DNA from: JAFARZ01 sp035651595
GTDB taxonomy: Bacteria > Actinomycetota > Actinomycetes > Streptosporangiales > Streptosporangiaceae
Direction: 5' to 3'
Assembly (NCBI GenBank): GCA_035651595.1
Contig: DASRFJ010000011.1
Coordinates: 1 to 6,828, forward strand
Length of the DNA: 6,828 bases
The notes under the pieces were generated by a model, which was not told the origin of the DNA, searched no databases, and saw nothing but the letters and a program-made list of their open reading frames with translations. Each line of letters begins with the position of its first letter. Position 1 is the first letter of the stretch. This document shows, piece by piece, positions 5,082-6,828 of the stretch. The position numbers were made by a program, and so were the translations under genes.

Positions 5082-6370
5082 CACCGCATGTGCTGGCGGC
5101 TGATCCGACGCTGGCCGACTTCAACACGCTCATCTGGTGGATGGTGCTGCTGAAGGTCGGCTTCGTGTTCGTGTTCCTGCTGCTCGTGACCATGTTCATG
5201 ATCTGGTTCGAGCGCCGGGTGATCGGCCGGATGCAGAACCGGCCGGGTCCGAACCGGGCCGGGCCGTTCGGGCTGCTCCAGCCGATCGCGGACGCGCTCA
5301 AGCTGCCGCTGAAGGAAGACATCATCCCGACCGGCGCGGACAAGATGATCTTCGTGATCGCCCCGATCGTGTCCGCGATCCCCGCTTTCATCGGCATCTC
5401 GATCATCCCGTTCGGGCCGATGGTCTCGATCTTCCACCACCACACCCCGCTCCAGGTGAGCGACCTGCCCGTGGCGGTGCTGCTGATCCTGGCGATGAGC
5501 TCGATGGGCGTGTACGGCATCGTGCTGTCCGGCTGGTCGTCGGGGTCGCCGTACTCGCTGCTCGGCGCGCTGCGCTCGGCCGCGCAGGTGATCAGCTACG
5601 AGATCGCGATGGGCCTGGCCTTCGTGGCCGTGTTCCTGTACGCGGGCTCGCTGTCCACCACCGCGATCGTCACCGCCCAGGCACACCAGTGGTACGCGTG
5701 GCTGCTCGCCCCGTCGTTCCTGATCTACCTGGTCACGATGGTCGGCGAGACGAACCGGCTGCCGTTCGACCTGCCCGAGGGCGAGGGTGAGCTCGTCGCG
5801 GGCTACCACACCGAGTACGCGTCGATGAAGTTCGCCATGTTCTACCTGGCCGAGTACATCAACATGACCACGGTGTCCGCGCTGGCCACGACGCTGTTCC
5901 TCGGCGGCTGGCGGGCGCCGTGGCCGCTGTCCCTGTGGGCGGGGGCCAACGGCGGCTGGTGGCCGATGCTGTGGTTCGTCGCCAAGGTGATGGTGCTGCT
6001 GTTCGGCTTCGTCTGGCTGCGCGGGACGCTGCCCCGGGTCCGCTACGACCAGCTGATGTCGCTGGGCTGGAAGATCCTCATCCCGCTGTCGATCGTGTGG
6101 ATCCTGATGATCGCCACGATCCGGACGCTGCGCAACGACGGCCACAACACCACGGCGTACGCGATCGCCGGGCTGGTCCTGGTGATCTTCGTCGCGCTGC
6201 TGCTGATGTGGGACAACGGCGCCCAGAAGCGAGCCGCGCGCTTCGAGGAAGGCCGGACCGCCGCGGCCGGCGGCGAGAACCCCGCGTTCCCCGTCCCGCC
6301 CATCGACCTGCCGCACTATCACGGTGTGGGCCTAGAGAGCACCTCCAGCAAGGAGGTCACCGGTGCTTGA
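5078..6370 (+). CDS. nuoH: NADH-quinone oxidoreductase subunit H
   Basis: NuoH (ND1 homologue), 430 residues, is the membrane subunit that joins the peripheral arm to the proton-pumping arm and forms the entrance of the quinone channel. Hydrophobic segments lie at about 18-43, 88-113, 128-152, 170-192, 205-222, 254-275, 297-314, 332-347 and 360-378. Family motifs: FERRVIGRMQNRPGPNRAGP (44-63) with LLQPIADALKLPLKE, GSPYSLLGALRSAAQVISYE (156-175), GETNRLPFDLPEGEGELVAG (223-242) with YHTEYASMKFAMFYLAEY, and RVRYDQLMSLGWK (320-332). These acidic loops are the ones tied to coupling quinone chemistry to proton movement. The 50-residue hydrophilic C-terminal tail (from about 380, with PPIDLPHYHG) is absent from the 325-residue E. 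coli protein but usual in actinomycetes. GTG 5078 overlaps the nuoG stop (GTGA); an in-frame GTG at 5090 is a weaker alternative. The end overlaps nuoI by 8 bases. Confidence 0.96.
   Translation: MTPHVLAADPTLADFNTLIWWMVLLKVGFVFVFLLLVTMFMIWFERRVIGRMQNRPGPNRAGPFGLLQPIADALKLPLKEDIIPTGADKMIFVIAPIVSAIPAFIGISIIPFGPMVSIFHHHTPLQVSDLPVAVLLILAMSSMGVYGIVLSGWSSGSPYSLLGALRSAAQVISYEIAMGLAFVAVFLYAGSLSTTAIVTAQAHQWYAWLLAPSFLIYLVTMVGETNRLPFDLPEGEGELVAGYHTEYASMKFAMFYLAEYINMTTVSALATTLFLGGWRAPWPLSLWAGANGGWWPMLWFVAKVMVLLFGFVWLRGTLPRVRYDQLMSLGWKILIPLSIVWILMIATIRTLRNDGHNTTAYAIAGLVLVIFVALLLMWDNGAQKRAARFEEGRTAAAGGENPAFPVPPIDLPHYHGVGLESTSSKEVTGA
6341..6357 (+). promoter_or_regulatory. Hairpin masking the nuoI ribosome-binding site
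   Basis: AAGGAGGT at 6350-6357 is a perfect-looking Shine-Dalgarno sequence, 5 bases before GTG 6363, and fixes the nuoI start. Just upstream, ACCTCC (6341-6346) is its exact complement and can pair with GGAGGT (6352-6357) across a 5-base loop. Both arms lie in the last codons of nuoH (STSSKEV), so ribosomes finishing nuoH would melt the stem. This suggests translational coupling of nuoI to nuoH; the pairing is seen, the function is inferred. Confidence 0.6.
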
Positions 6371-6828
6371 CTTTCTGAATCCGATCAAGGGCTTCGGGGT
6401 CACCTTCACCGAGATGTTCCGGAAGGTGGAGACCGTCGAGTACCCCGAGGTCAAAAAGCCCACGGCGCCGCGGTTCCACGGTCACCACCAGCTGAACCGG
6501 TGGCCGGACGGGCTGGAGAAGTGCATCGGCTGCGAGCTGTGCGCCTGGGCCTGCCCGGCCGACGCGATCTACGTCGAGGGCGGCGACAACACCGAGACCG
6601 AGCGCTATTCGCCCGGTGAGCGGTACGGCAAGGTCTATCAGATCAATTACCTGCGCTGCATCTTCTGCGGCCTGTGCATCGAGGCCTGCCCGACGCGGTC
6701 GCTGACCATGTCGAACGAGTACGAACTCGCGCTCGACAACCGCCAGGAGCTCATCTACACCAAGGAGCAGCTGATGGCCCCGCTGCTGCCCGGCATGGAG
6801 GCGCCCCCGCACCCGATGCGCCTCGGCG
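6363..6828 (+). CDS. nuoI: NADH-quinone oxidoreductase subunit I, 5' part
   Basis: NuoI (TYKY homologue, 8Fe ferredoxin-type subunit) carries the last relay clusters before NuoB in complex I. The first 155 codons are in the window and the frame runs off the right edge; family members in actinomycetes are about 190-210 residues. Both [4Fe-4S] motifs are complete: CIGCELCAWACP (C54, C57, C60, C64) and CIFCGLCIEACP (C99, C102, C105, C109), where the last Cys of each motif usually ligates the other cluster (N6a, N6b). The N-terminus VLDFLNPIKGFGVTFTEMF is amphipathic and typical of the subunit, and the stretch after the second motif (SLTMSNEYELA) is conserved. The start is GTG 6363 because of AAGGAGGT at 6350-6357; it overlaps the nuoH stop by 8 bases. 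A hairpin may control access to this site. Confidence 0.96.
   Translation, partial: MLDFLNPIKGFGVTFTEMFRKVETVEYPEVKKPTAPRFHGHHQLNRWPDGLEKCIGCELCAWACPADAIYVEGGDNTETERYSPGERYGKVYQINYLRCIFCGLCIEACPTRSLTMSNEYELALDNRQELIYTKEQLMAPLLPGMEAPPHPMRLG

Noticed and set aside
2745..5084. 779-codon open frame on the minus strand across nuoG
   Set aside because: Fully antisense to nuoG, no recognisable motif, low-complexity Arg/Gly/His-rich product; a composition shadow.
5033..6322. 429-codon open frame on the minus strand across nuoH
   Set aside because: Product is an Asp/His/Arg/Gln-rich string mirroring the hydrophobic codons of nuoH; no start signal or family match.
1..6828. A novel accessory or defence system in the window
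   Set aside because: All coding capacity is accounted for by standard complex I subunits in canonical order; only short repeats and junction features remain unexplained.

Overview
The window is a segment of a bacterial nuo operon for respiratory complex I (proton-pumping NADH:quinone oxidoreductase). All genes are on the + strand, in the canonical order nuoD (3' end only), nuoE, nuoF, nuoG, nuoH, nuoI (5' end only). High G+C, strong G/C bias at codon third positions, frequent GTG starts, the long C-terminal tails on NuoE and NuoH and the style of the protein motifs all point to an actinomycete (Actinomycetota). Nothing in the window fixes the genus.

Layout: nuoD 1-519 (enters from the left), a 52-base gap holding a degenerate duplicate of the nuoD 3' end, nuoE 572-1297, nuoF 1294-2598, nuoG 2595-5081, nuoH 5078-6370, nuoI from 6363 off the right edge. 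The E/F, F/G and G/H junctions are 4-base ATGA or GTGA overlaps and H/I overlaps by 8 bases, so translational coupling is likely throughout. No promoter, terminator, RNA gene, CRISPR array or insertion sequence was found, and no stretch over 300 bases lacks a gene. Long minus-strand frames are GC-rich shadows.

Together these genes supply the NADH-oxidising arm and part of the quinone/membrane interface. NuoF binds NADH and FMN and carries cluster N3. NuoE carries N1a. NuoG carries N1b, N4, N5 and the non-chain cluster N7. NuoI carries N6a and N6b. NuoD lines the quinone pocket together with the membrane subunit NuoH. Every expected cofactor ligand in these proteins is visible, so the complex looks functional.

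The operon itself is ordinary core metabolism; I see no new defence, mobile or biosynthetic system. The points worth a second look are small: (1) an imperfect tandem duplication of the last 17 codons of nuoD, which makes an 18-codon open frame exactly bridging nuoD and nuoE by GTGA and TAATG overlaps; (2) a G6/C6 palindromic repeat family embedded in coding sequence, clustered in the nuoE tail directly against the nuoF ribosome-binding site and present once more inside nuoG in the same reading frame; (3) a hairpin that masks the nuoI ribosome-binding site; (4) a patch of A/T-ending codons near the end of nuoG.
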